24,367 nucleotides of DNA from UBA3537 sp965658025 (GTDB lineage: Bacteria; Bacteroidota; Bacteroidia; Flavobacteriales; Flavobacteriaceae). Position numbers and translations under genes: made by a program. Shown piece after piece: positions 16,159 through 24,204 of this stretch. Every line of letters starts with the position of its first letter. Position 1 is the stretch's first letter. The notes below the pieces were generated by a model that saw nothing but the letters and a program-made list of their open reading frames with translations, did no database searches and was not told the DNA's origin. The stretch covers positions 1 to 24,367 of the forward strand of contig CBFHQL010000024.1 of assembly GCA_965658025.1 (NCBI GenBank). The letters are read 5' to 3'.

Positions 16159-16833
16159 TTAGTTGATTTTGAATCTAATATAAGTAATTGCTTTGTTTTG
16201 TTCCAAATACGTTTGTTCATAAAACGTCTGAATGGCTGTTACTTCTTCTGGACTTCCCTCTTGTCGGTACACATCGTGGTTGGCATATTGCACCTCGTGG
16301 CCTTGCCCATGCAACAACCCAAGAGTGTAACCATGCATAAATTCACTGTCTGTTTTGAGATGAACAACGCCAGTGTCGTTTAAGATATGTTTGTAGCGTT
16401 GCAAAAACGCATCGTTGGTCAAACGGTGTTTGGTGCGTTTGTATTTGATTTGAGGATCGGGAAATGTAATCCAAATTTCATCAACTTCATTTTCTGAAAA
16501 TATATAGTCTATGAGTTCGATTTGTGTACGAATAAAAGCTACATTAGGCAGTTGTTCTTCTATTCCTGTTTTGGCACCACGCCAAAAACGTGCACCTTTG
16601 ATATCAATACCAATAAAATTTTTGTTGGGATAACGCTTGGCCAAACCTACCGTGTATTCACCCTTTCCACAACCCAATTCTAAGACCAATGGATTGTTGT
16701 TTTTAAAAAACGCTGTACGCCATTTGCCTTTAAATGAAAATTCGGCATCTACAAGTTCTTCGCGCTTGGGCTGAATCACATTGTGAAATGTTTCGTTTTC
16801 TCGAAATCTTTTAAGTTTATTTTTACTCCCCAC
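16159..16833 (-). CDS. trmB: tRNA (guanine(46)-N7)-methyltransferase
   Basis: A 224-residue protein of full TrmB length. The SAM-binding motif is LELGCGKGEYT (51-61), and the family motif FPDPQIKYKRTKHRL follows (PDPQ where PDPW is commoner). The TDSEFMHGYTLG segment and the C-terminal SPEEVTAIQTFYE are also TrmB features. It makes m7G at position 46 of the variable loop of many tRNAs. The start MGSKNKLKRFRENETF matches the Bacteroidota form. A minus-strand TATTTTTG at 16850-16857 may be its -7 promoter element, so it may not depend on the kinase gene 41 bases upstream. Confidence 0.93.
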   Translation of the reverse strand: MGSKNKLKRFRENETFHNVIQPKREELVDAEFSFKGKWRTAFFKNNNPLVLELGCGKGEYTVGLAKRYPNKNFIGIDIKGARFWRGAKTGIEEQLPNVAFIRTQIELIDYIFSENEVDEIWITFPDPQIKYKRTKHRLTNDAFLQRYKHILNDTGVVHLKTDSEFMHGYTLGLLHGQGHEVQYANHDVYRQEGSPEEVTAIQTFYEQTYLEQNKAITYIRFKIN

Positions 16834-16849
16834 AGGACTTAATTTTCAG

Positions 16850-16857
16850 CAAAAATA
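16850..16857 (-). promoter_or_regulatory. candidate -7 element for trmB
   Basis: TATTTTTG on the minus strand fits TAnnTTTG and lies 16 bases before the trmB start. No -33 TTG is seen, so support is weak. Confidence 0.3.
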
Positions 16858-16874
16858 GGGAAATTACGCAGAAG

Positions 16875-17924
16875 TTATTCCTGTTTTTGAAGTGTAAATG
16901 AGAACTCACTTCCTATGCCGTACTTGCTTTCTATAAAGATTTTTTCGTCGTGTGCTTCAACAATATGTTTTACAATGGCGAGCCCAAGACCTGATCCGCC
17001 TTCGCTTCGTGCACCGCTTTTGTCTACTCTATAAAACCGCTCAAAAAGACGTGGAATATGTTCTTCTTCAATACCTTCACCATTGTCTGTTATGCGCACC
17101 ACGACTTTGTCTTCGTTTAATGGCTCTACACTGACTTCTGTGGTTCCATTGTTATGCCCATATTTTATGGAATTGACCAAAAGATTGGTGAGCACTTGTT
17201 GAATCCGTTCCATATCGGCATGGACATATACTGAGGAGGTCGAAAGTTCGTCCAATGAAAGCGTGATGTTTTTCTTTTTGGCTTTCATTTCCAATTGTTC
17301 AAAGACATTATTTATCAATTCTAAGATGTCAAAATTGGTTTTTTCCAATTTGGCGTCACCAAATTCTATCTTAGTGATCATATCCAAATCTTTGACAATA
17401 TAGATCAAACGATCGACGCCTTTATCGGCTCTTTTTAAATATTTTTTCAACACTTCGGGGTCTTGCATAGCGCCATCCAAAAGGGTTGAAATATACCCTT
17501 GAACGGTAAATAATGGCGTTTTCAATTCATGCGCCACGTTACCCACAAATTCTTTTCTGAATTCTTCTCGCGCACGAAAAGATTCTAACTCCATCTTTTT
17601 CAGTCGTGTGTATTTGCTAAGTTCTTTAGATAAAAAATCTAAATCCGTCGAAATAGGCACACTGTTCACTGGCCCTGTTTCAGCTTCTAAAAAAATGACA
17701 TCATTATAAATTTTTTCAATTCTTTTGAAGATATAGCGATCGACACGGTATTGAAATACAACAAAAGAGAGCACAAAGCAAAATAAAAATGAAAGCGCTA
17801 TAAATTGCACCTGAAACTCATCAATATAAAACAAAAAAACACTCAAAAAGAGTGTAAGAAAAAACGTCAAAAACAGTGCTGTAATGACTGCAAATTTATA
17901 GGTCTTTTTTAGTGATGAACTCAT
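16875..17924 (-). CDS. sensor histidine kinase, PhoR-like
   Basis: A 349-residue two-component sensor. Two membrane segments lie at about 11-33 and 39-57 with almost no loop between them, so there is no sizeable periplasmic sensor domain. A linker leads to the dimerisation/phosphoacceptor domain with His132 in AHELKTPLF. The ATPase domain follows with NSIKYG (N box), DNGEG (G1), LFERFYRVDK (F box) and GGSGLGLAIVK (G2). It autophosphorylates His132 and passes the phosphate to the response regulator, whose gene overlaps this one by four bases (ATGA). The stimulus is unknown; with such a short loop it may sense the membrane or a partner protein. PhoR-like by kinase type only, since no phosphate genes are nearby. 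Confidence 0.9.
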   Translation of the reverse strand: MSSSLKKTYKFAVITALFLTFFLTLFLSVFLFYIDEFQVQFIALSFLFCFVLSFVVFQYRVDRYIFKRIEKIYNDVIFLEAETGPVNSVPISTDLDFLSKELSKYTRLKKMELESFRAREEFRKEFVGNVAHELKTPLFTVQGYISTLLDGAMQDPEVLKKYLKRADKGVDRLIYIVKDLDMITKIEFGDAKLEKTNFDILELINNVFEQLEMKAKKKNITLSLDELSTSSVYVHADMERIQQVLTNLLVNSIKYGHNNGTTEVSVEPLNEDKVVVRITDNGEGIEEEHIPRLFERFYRVDKSGARSEGGSGLGLAIVKHIVEAHDEKIFIESKYGIGSEFSFTLQKQE

Positions 17925-18613
17925 TTGTTTTGATACTTATACCCTACGCCTTTAATGGTTTTAAAGCGTTTGTCACCAAGTTTTTCACGCAGTTTTCGGA
18001 TATGAACATCAATCGTTCTTCCACCAACAACCACCTCATTCCCCCAAATTTTATCAAGGATATCTTCGCGTTTAAAAACTTTTCCTGGTTTTGATGCCAA
18101 CAAATATAACAATTCAAATTCTTTACGTGGTAAAATGATATCCTCCCCTTCAAAAATAATTTTGTAGGCCTCTCTATCGATGATCAAATTTTCTAATTCA
18201 ATAAGGTCTTTGGATGGGCTATCGACTTTGGTATTTAAGCGTCTTAGTAAGGATTTGATTTTGCTTACCAAGACTTTTGGTTTGATGGGTTTGGTGATGT
18301 AATCATCTGCACCGGCTTCAAAACCTGCAACTTGCGAATAGTCTTCGCCGCGCGCTGTGAGAAAGGTGATAAGTGTATGTTGAAGTTCAGGTATTTTTCT
18401 GATTTGCTCACAGGCCTCAATACCGTCCATTTCGGGCATCATTACATCCAAAATAATAAGGTGGGGTTGTTCTTTTTTGGCTTTTTTTATGGCTTGAAGT
18501 CCATTGTTGGCCGTAGATACGTTGTAGCCCTGTGCCGAGAGGTTGTAACTGATGATTTCCAAAATATCGGGCTCATCATCAACCAAAAGAATTTTAACGT
18601 TTGAATTGCTCAT
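17921..18613 (-). CDS. OmpR/PhoB-family response regulator
   Basis: A 230-residue transcription factor. The receiver domain has the acidic pair Asp12/Asp13, phosphoacceptor Asp56 in LILDVMMPEMDG, and the conserved lysine in DDYITKPIKP. The winged-helix DNA-binding domain ends with VGGRTIDVHIRKLREKLGD and IKGVGYKYQ. Phosphorylation by the overlapping kinase would make it dimerise and bind tandem DNA repeats. The overlap is ATGA, so the pair is translated together. About 70 bases upstream lie tandem TTAAC hexamers (18680-18697), a possible own binding site. Target genes cannot be named from this window. Confidence 0.93.
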   Translation of the reverse strand: MSNSNVKILLVDDEPDILEIISYNLSAQGYNVSTANNGLQAIKKAKKEQPHLIILDVMMPEMDGIEACEQIRKIPELQHTLITFLTARGEDYSQVAGFEAGADDYITKPIKPKVLVSKIKSLLRRLNTKVDSPSKDLIELENLIIDREAYKIIFEGEDIILPRKEFELLYLLASKPGKVFKREDILDKIWGNEVVVGGRTIDVHIRKLREKLGDKRFKTIKGVGYKYQNK

Positions 18614-18679
18614 TTCTTTGTTTAAGATTCATTGTAAAGATATTGAATATGATACAAATTAAAAAAAATGATTCAAGTA

Positions 18680-18697
18680 TTAACGTTAACTTAAACC
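18680..18697. promoter_or_regulatory. tandem TTAAC hexamers upstream of the response regulator
   Basis: TTAACG-TTAACT-TAAACC are three adjacent hexamers, and the first ten bases (TTAACGTTAA) are also a palindrome. OmpR-family regulators bind such direct repeats, so it may be an autoregulatory site. The rest of 18614-18870 shows nothing I can assign. Confidence 0.3.
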
Positions 18698-18870
18698 TAA
18701 GGTAACATTATTGCTTTAAAAATTACAAAACTAAGCGTAGAATTTATAAGGTTTGGGTCGACCATATTGACAACTCTTTAATACGCCCTACCCTTTTTTA
18801 TGGATAGATTAATTTATTGCAAAGTAAAATGTAAATTTCTGTTAAATGGAGGCTTTGGGTTGGTTTTCTT

Positions 18871-18900
18871 TTGAAAAATCCTTAAAAAAAACTATATTTG
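18871..18900 (+). promoter_or_regulatory. Bacteroidota promoter for the T9SS-secreted protein
   Basis: TTG (18871-18873), 19 bases, TATATTTG (18893-18900): an exact match to the -33/-7 consensus with ideal spacing. Transcription would start near 18907, leaving a leader of about 20 bases before the ATG at 18928. Confidence 0.8.
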
Positions 18901-18927
18901 AAGACATCAATTATTAAAAAAATTACA

Positions 18928-20766
18928 ATGAAACAATTTTACTTTTTACTTTTTACTTTTTTTGCTTTAAACCTGTCTTTTGGGCAAGTCACTGAATTAT
19001 ACTTCAGTAAATACGGAGAGGGTTCTGGTGATAATAAATTCATAGAAATTTACAATGGAACAGATCAAGAAGTTAACCTTGATAACTATGCATTTCCAAA
19101 TGTATCTAATGATCCATCAACGCCAGGTGAATACGAATATTGGAACACCTTTACGGCAGGTGCTACCATTGCTGAGGGAGATGTGTATGTTATAGCGCAC
19201 GGAAATGCAGATCAAGCTATTTTGGATGTTGCTGATCAAACGTTTAACTTCTTGTCAAATGGTGATGACGGTTTTGCTCTTGTTTCAGGAACTGAAACAA
19301 GTTACACTGTTTTGGACTGGCTGGGAGACTGGAACGCAGATCCAGGAAGTGGCTGGGCAGTTGCTGGAATTTCCAACGCAACAAAAGATCACACTTTAAC
19401 AAGAAAATCTACAGTTTGCGGTCCTAACGACAATTGGACTGCCTCTGCAGGTACAACTGCTGAGGATTCAGAATGGATTGTTGGACCACAAAACTCTGGA
19501 TGGCCTACACTTGGCTCGTTCTCTGGATGTGTTTCTAACCCAGATCCAACGCTAAATATTTCTGCTCCAACCAACAACAGTGAGTTCCCTTCAGGTACGA
19601 CTTCAGTCACAATGTCTTTATCTGTTTTGGATTTTACAATTGGTGCTACAGGCTCAGGCGCGGATGGTCACATTCACTGGTCTGTGAATGGTGAAAATCA
19701 GCCCATGAAATATGATTTATTAGATGAGAATATTAGTGTTTCTGATGGAGAATCTTATACAATATATGTTGAACTTGTGGATGATTCTCATCAGCCCATC
19801 ACACCAGCAACCAATCAGACAGTTACTTTTACAGTAGCTGAGCCCGATCCTAGTCTTCCCATTTATGAGGGCTTTGATTATTCATTAGGAACTCTCTATG
19901 GACCGTGGAGTTACTCCAACTCCGGAGATCAAATTATTGTTGGGTCAGGAAACCTAACATACGAAGCTCTAGAAACATCAACTGGAAACCACGTTACTTT
20001 CTCAGGTGCTGGACAAGAAGCTGAATTAAATTTTAGTTCAGTTGGAACAGGAAATGTTTATGCATCATTCCTTTTTCAAGTAACAGATCAAGCTTCAATG
20101 ACAGATTTAACTGATGGCGGTTACTTTGCAGTCCTTGGTGATTACGATAGTAGATTGTGGGTAAGACCAAATCCAGATGCTAGTGGCACCACATTTGATA
20201 TTGGATTTGGAAATAGCAATCCACAAACAACCACAGAAACGTATGAAATTGGAGAAACTATTATGATTGTTATGGATTACAATTTAGGCACTGGTACCAC
20301 ACGACTTTGGATAAATCCTACTCAAAGTGATTTATCCTCTTCAACTCCACCCAATGCTAATTTAACAGCTGAGGATGTAAATACGAATGGTGATCCAAAT
20401 GCATCAAGTATATCTAAATTTATTTTAAGACAAGATAGTAACGGAGAAACACCAGTAATTTTATTTGATGAACTTCGACTCGGCACAACTTGGGATAATG
20501 TTACACCTGAAAGTCTATCGCTTAGTGATTCTATTTTGTTGGAAATGACTCTACACCCCAACCCTACTGCTACTGGATTTGTCACCATCAAATCCAACCA
20601 AATGGGTGCGGTGCAAGCACAAGTTTTTGATTTGCTTGGAAAAGAGGTCATCAATACTACGGTCAATAATGAACGTATGGATGTATCAAACTTGAATGCC
20701 GGTGTTTATGTGGTAAAACTTACGCAAAACAAAAACACAACTACTAAAAAGTTGATTGTTCAATAA
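18928..20766 (+). CDS. secreted T9SS protein with lamin-tail domain
   Basis: A 612-residue secreted protein. The signal peptide ends around LSFGQ (residue 20). Residues 21-200 are a lamin tail domain (TELYFSKYGEGSGDNKFIEI, then YNGTDQEVNLDNYAF). Residues about 205-305 are an Ig-like domain (LNISAPTNNSEFPSG to TVTFTV), and about 311-525 look like a concanavalin-type jelly roll (IYEGFDYSLGTLYG to ILFDELRLG). The last 75 residues (538-612) are a type-A T9SS sorting domain with HPNPT, VFDLLGKEV, LNAGVYVVKL and KKLIVQ, so it is exported and probably attached to the cell surface. The ATG at 18928 is preferred because an upstream TTG lies inside the promoter. Its substrate or role is unknown; no enzyme motif was found. 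A strong terminator follows. Confidence 0.88.
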   Translation: MKQFYFLLFTFFALNLSFGQVTELYFSKYGEGSGDNKFIEIYNGTDQEVNLDNYAFPNVSNDPSTPGEYEYWNTFTAGATIAEGDVYVIAHGNADQAILDVADQTFNFLSNGDDGFALVSGTETSYTVLDWLGDWNADPGSGWAVAGISNATKDHTLTRKSTVCGPNDNWTASAGTTAEDSEWIVGPQNSGWPTLGSFSGCVSNPDPTLNISAPTNNSEFPSGTTSVTMSLSVLDFTIGATGSGADGHIHWSVNGENQPMKYDLLDENISVSDGESYTIYVELVDDSHQPITPATNQTVTFTVAEPDPSLPIYEGFDYSLGTLYGPWSYSNSGDQIIVGSGNLTYEALETSTGNHVTFSGAGQEAELNFSSVGTGNVYASFLFQVTDQASMTDLTDGGYFAVLGDYDSRLWVRPNPDASGTTFDIGFGNSNPQTTTETYEIGETIMIVMDYNLGTGTTRLWINPTQSDLSSSTPPNANLTAEDVNTNGDPNASSISKFILRQDSNGETPVILFDELRLGTTWDNVTPESLSLSDSILLEMTLHPNPTATGFVTIKSNQMGAVQAQVFDLLGKEVINTTVNNERMDVSNLNAGVYVVKLTQNKNTTTKKLIVQ

Positions 20767-20788
20767 TTGATTTTTTAAACCATTTTTT

Positions 20789-20818
20789 AAAGAGCGTTGC
20801 ATAGCAACGCTCTTTTTA
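20789..20818 (+). terminator. Rho-independent terminator after the T9SS protein gene
   Basis: AGAGCGTTGC (20791-20800), the loop ATA, GCAACGCTCT (20804-20813) and a T-run: a perfect 10-bp stem extended by A-T pairs. It lies 22 bases after the stop codon. Confidence 0.92.
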
Positions 20819-20825
20819 TTTTCTT

Positions 20826-20833
20826 TATTTTTG
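20826..20833 (+). promoter_or_regulatory. candidate -7 element for the LuxE-like gene
   Basis: TATTTTTG fits TAnnTTTG and lies 18 bases before the ATG at 20852. The -33 position would fall inside the preceding terminator hairpin, where no TTG is seen. Confidence 0.3.
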
Positions 20834-20851
20834 TGGTGTGTTTGAACAATA

Positions 20852-21829
20852 ATGGACTACAGGTCAATTTTCGATATCAATTCCGAAGCGGCTTTTACCA
20901 AAAAAGCCCTTGAGCTATTCAAATTTCAATTTGAAGAAAATCCAGTATACCGTTCTTTTTGTGACCTCTTGTACAAACACCCCAGCGATGTCCAACACTT
21001 AGAAGATATTCCCTTTATCCCTATAGAGTTTTTTAAAACCCATAAGGTTGTGTCTTCCACAAAAGATATTCAACAAACCTTTACCAGCAGTGGAACTACT
21101 GGCAGTGTGGTAAGCCAACACCACGTGGCCGACCTCAACCTTTACGAAACAAGTTTTCAAAAAGGGTTTTCACACGTTTATGGCAATATAGAAGACTACA
21201 CCGTTTTGGCCCTTCTCCCCTCTTATTTGGAACGCGAAGGATCTTCTTTGGTTTACATGGTGGAGGATATGATTCAACAATCTAAACATCCCAAAAGCGG
21301 GTTTTATTTAGATGATTTAGACGCATTAAAACAAACCCTTCTGGAGCTTGAAGCATCAGGACAAAAAACACTTCTTATTGGTGTGTCTTATGCGCTTTTG
21401 GACTTGGTAGAATTTCATCAATTTGATTTAAATCATACCATAATCATGGAAACTGGCGGTATGAAAGGCCGCCGAAAAGAATTGATTAAAGCTGAATTAC
21501 ACGCCATTTTAAAAAAAGGGTTTGGTGTAGATAAAATCCATAGTGAATATGGAATGACCGAGCTTTTGTCACAGGCCTATTCCAAAGGCGATGGCTTGTT
21601 TTCTTCACCACCGTGGATGAAGGTGCTCATCAGGGATCCTGAAGACGCTTTAACTGTGCTTTCAAAAGGAAAATCTGGCGGTATCAATATTATTGATTTG
21701 GCCAATGTCCATTCTTGTGCCTTTATTGCGACACAAGATTTAGGGAAAATTCATGAAAATGGCACCTTTGAAGTGCTTGGACGTTTTGACCAGTCTGATA
21801 TTAGAGGATGCAATTTGATGGTGCTTTAA
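20852..21829 (+). CDS. LuxE-like acyl-protein synthetase/acyltransferase
   Basis: A 325-residue protein of the LuxE/acyl-protein synthetase family, related to adenylate-forming enzymes. The motif FTSSGTTGS (77-85) matches the family's nucleotide-binding loop, and HSEYGMTELLSQAY matches the second conserved region of the adenylate-forming fold. In luminous bacteria LuxE activates a fatty acid with ATP for the reductase LuxC. Here no luxC, luxD or luciferase gene is near, so it is not a light-production system; it probably activates some carboxylic acid, identity unknown. A terminator closes the previous gene just upstream. Its stop codon overlaps the convergent tyrS stop by three bases within TTTAAA. 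Confidence 0.82.
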   Translation: MDYRSIFDINSEAAFTKKALELFKFQFEENPVYRSFCDLLYKHPSDVQHLEDIPFIPIEFFKTHKVVSSTKDIQQTFTSSGTTGSVVSQHHVADLNLYETSFQKGFSHVYGNIEDYTVLALLPSYLEREGSSLVYMVEDMIQQSKHPKSGFYLDDLDALKQTLLELEASGQKTLLIGVSYALLDLVEFHQFDLNHTIIMETGGMKGRRKELIKAELHAILKKGFGVDKIHSEYGMTELLSQAYSKGDGLFSSPPWMKVLIRDPEDALTVLSKGKSGGINIIDLANVHSCAFIATQDLGKIHENGTFEVLGRFDQSDIRGCNLMVL

Positions 21830-23121
21830 ACCGCACGGATAATAAACGTACTGCGTTTTCCACGATTCAAAATGATATAGGTGTCGTTAATTAAATCTGT
21901 TGCGCTCAATGTGTACTGTTCATTGACCTTTTCTTTGTTGACCGCAATTGAATTTTCTTTCAAGGCACGTCGTGCTTCTCCGTTGGACGCTAAAAAGCCG
22001 GTTTCGGCAGAAAGCGCCGCAATCATATCCAATCCTTCTAAAATTTTAGCTTTGGATACATCGGCTTGAGGTACACCTTCAAAAACATCTAAAAAAGTGG
22101 CTTCGTCTAAGGTTTGGATATCTTCTTTGAATGCTTTACTGTATAAAATTTGAGATGCTTTTTCGGCATTTTGACAATCTTCCGCACCATGCACCATAGT
22201 CGTGATTTCTTGTGCTAACCGTTTTTGCAATTGACGCAAATGTGGTTGTTCTTTATGCGTTTCAACCAAAGAATTGATCTCTTCTTGCTCTAAAAACGTA
22301 AAAATTTTGATGTATTTTTCAGCATCTTCATCACTCGAATTCAACCAATATTGATAGAACTTGTAGGGCGATGTTCTTTTAGGATTAAGCCACACATTTC
22401 CACCTTCACTTTTTCCAAATTTTGAGCCATCAGATTTCGTAATCAATGGGCAAGTAATGGCAAATCCTTTGCCATTTCCAATACGTCTTATCAATTCTGT
22501 ACCTGTAGTAATATTTCCCCATTGGTCGCTTCCTCCCATCTGAATGGTACACTTGTGGGCTTGATATAAATGTAAAAAATCGTACCCCTGAACCAACTGA
22601 TAGGTGAATTCTGTAAAACTCATCCCTTCATTGCTATCCGATGAAATTCTATTTTTTACAGAATCTTTAGCCATCATATAATTGACCGTAATATGCTTAC
22701 CTACATCACGAATAAAATCCAAAAACGAAAAGTCTTTCATCCAGTCGTAATTGTTGACCATCAATGCTGCATTGGGCTGATCGCTTTCAAAATCTAAAAA
22801 ATGTGCCAACTGCTTTTTGATGGCTTCTTGGTTATGGCGTAGTGTTGCTTCGTCCAATAAATTTCGCTCTGCAGATTTCCCAGAGGGATCACCAATCATG
22901 CCTGTTGCACCGCCAACTAAAGCCACAGGTTTGTGCCCACACCGCTGATAATGTGCCAACAACATTATGGGTACCAAATTCCCAATGTGTAAAGAATCTG
23001 CTGTAGGATCAAAGCCCACGTATGCCGCACGCATGTGTTCCAAAAGATGTTCTTCTGCACCTGGCATAACATCATGAATCATTCCTCTCCACTTCAGTAC
23101 CTCTATAAAATTATTGGTCAT
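21826..23121 (-). CDS. tyrS: tyrosyl-tRNA synthetase
   Basis: A 431-residue class I synthetase. The HIGH-type motif is HIGN (45-48), the tyrosine and ATP-binding motif is GGSDQWGN (196-203), and KFGKS at 234-238 is the KMSKS loop. A C-terminal S4-like RNA-binding domain covers the last 80 or so residues (EARRALKENSIAVN, then NRGKRSTFII). It attaches tyrosine to tRNA-Tyr. The ATG at 23121 (MTNNFIEVLKWRG) matches the family start; a TTG seven codons upstream is rejected. A minus-strand TATCTTTG at 23140-23147 is a candidate -7 element. It shares its last bases with the convergent LuxE-like gene and is divergent from the epimerase gene. Confidence 0.94.
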   Translation of the reverse strand: MTNNFIEVLKWRGMIHDVMPGAEEHLLEHMRAAYVGFDPTADSLHIGNLVPIMLLAHYQRCGHKPVALVGGATGMIGDPSGKSAERNLLDEATLRHNQEAIKKQLAHFLDFESDQPNAALMVNNYDWMKDFSFLDFIRDVGKHITVNYMMAKDSVKNRISSDSNEGMSFTEFTYQLVQGYDFLHLYQAHKCTIQMGGSDQWGNITTGTELIRRIGNGKGFAITCPLITKSDGSKFGKSEGGNVWLNPKRTSPYKFYQYWLNSSDEDAEKYIKIFTFLEQEEINSLVETHKEQPHLRQLQKRLAQEITTMVHGAEDCQNAEKASQILYSKAFKEDIQTLDEATFLDVFEGVPQADVSKAKILEGLDMIAALSAETGFLASNGEARRALKENSIAVNKEKVNEQYTLSATDLINDTYIILNRGKRSTFIIRAV

Positions 23122-23139
23122 TTTTAAAATTTTGTTCAA

Positions 23140-23147
23140 CAAAGATA
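23140..23147 (-). promoter_or_regulatory. candidate -7 element for tyrS
   Basis: TATCTTTG on the minus strand fits TAnnTTTG and lies 18 bases before the tyrS start, in the 72-base gap shared with the divergent epimerase gene. No -33 TTG is seen. Confidence 0.35.
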
Positions 23148-23193
23148 AAAGATTCAGTCATGCTGAGAAAAGAAAAATCAGTAATTTCGCAGC

Positions 23194-24204
23194 ATGGTTT
23201 TAGTTACAGGCGGTACAGGACTTATTGGGAGTCATTTGCTCTATAAATTGACACAACAAGGTGAAAATGTTAGAGCCACCTACAGAGTGGGTTCTGACCT
23301 CGATCAAGTAAAGGTTGTTTTTTCTTATTATTCGGATGATTCGGAAAATTTATTTAAACAAATCGAATGGGTAGAAGCCGACCTTAATGATATTCCAAAA
23401 CTAACGCTTGCATTCGAAAATATCTCGCATGTTTACCATTGTGCCGCATTAATTTCTTTTGATCCTTCAGATTATAAATTACTCCGTAAAACAAACATTA
23501 AGGGTACGGCAAATATTGTCAATTTGTGTAGTGCTTTTTCAGTAAAAAAACTGTGTTATGTGAGCAGTATAGCGACTTTGGGGTACAATCCTAAGCGGAT
23601 TGATGAGGAAACCCACTGGAGCGGAAATCAAGACCAAAGTGTGTATGCCATATCAAAATATGGTGCCGAAATGGAAGTTTGGCGCGGAACTCAGGAAGGC
23701 ATTTCAACGGTAATTGTGAATCCAGGTGTCGTACTTGGGCCAGGATTTTGGTCTTCTGGTAGTGGATTGTTGTTTAAAATGGCAAAAAAAGGAAAGAGCT
23801 ACGCTACGAAGGGGATCACGGGTTATGTTGCTGTTCAAGATGTGACAACCGCAATGGTGGAATTGATGAATTCGTCAATTGAAAATCAACGGTATATATT
23901 GGCTGATGCTCATCTATCTTACCTAGAAATTATGCAAATGATTTCAAAAGAACTCAACAGAAAACCACCTACAAAAATTGCATCATCATTTTCACTTGCA
24001 CTGGCTTGGCGTATGGACTGGCTAGCATCAAAACTATTAGGAAGAAAAAGAAGGTTGACCAAACAATTGAGTATAAGTTTGCAAAAAAAATCTGTTTACA
24101 GTTCCGAAAAAATAAAACAAGATTTGGAAGGATTTACCTTTACCCCAATTACTGATTTTGTTTCCGCAACGTGTCGTATCTTTTTGAAGGAAGTCTGTTC
24201 TTAG
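23194..24204 (+). CDS. NAD-dependent epimerase/dehydratase family protein
   Basis: A 336-residue short-chain (extended SDR) protein. The NAD(P)-binding motif GGTGLIG is at 6-12, VYHCAALISF marks the fourth strand, and the catalytic Tyr151/Lys155 (YAISK) and a nearby serine (VSSIA) complete the active site. It belongs to the group with nucleoside-sugar epimerases and dihydroflavonol reductase-like enzymes; the C-terminal half sets substrate choice and is not diagnostic, so the reaction is unknown. The gene is divergent from tyrS across 72 bases. Its last 56 bases overlap the convergent edge gene on the other strand. Confidence 0.88.
   Translation: MVLVTGGTGLIGSHLLYKLTQQGENVRATYRVGSDLDQVKVVFSYYSDDSENLFKQIEWVEADLNDIPKLTLAFENISHVYHCAALISFDPSDYKLLRKTNIKGTANIVNLCSAFSVKKLCYVSSIATLGYNPKRIDEETHWSGNQDQSVYAISKYGAEMEVWRGTQEGISTVIVNPGVVLGPGFWSSGSGLLFKMAKKGKSYATKGITGYVAVQDVTTAMVELMNSSIENQRYILADAHLSYLEIMQMISKELNRKPPTKIASSFSLALAWRMDWLASKLLGRKRRLTKQLSISLQKKSVYSSEKIKQDLEGFTFTPITDFVSATCRIFLKEVCS

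Noticed and set aside
18898..18927. Upstream TTG start for the T9SS protein
   Set aside because: It lies inside the -7 promoter element, so it would not be in the mRNA; the ATG at 18928 gives a proper signal peptide.
20852..21829. Part of a bioluminescence operon
   Set aside because: No luciferase, luxC or luxD lies on either side; the neighbours are a secreted protein and tyrS.
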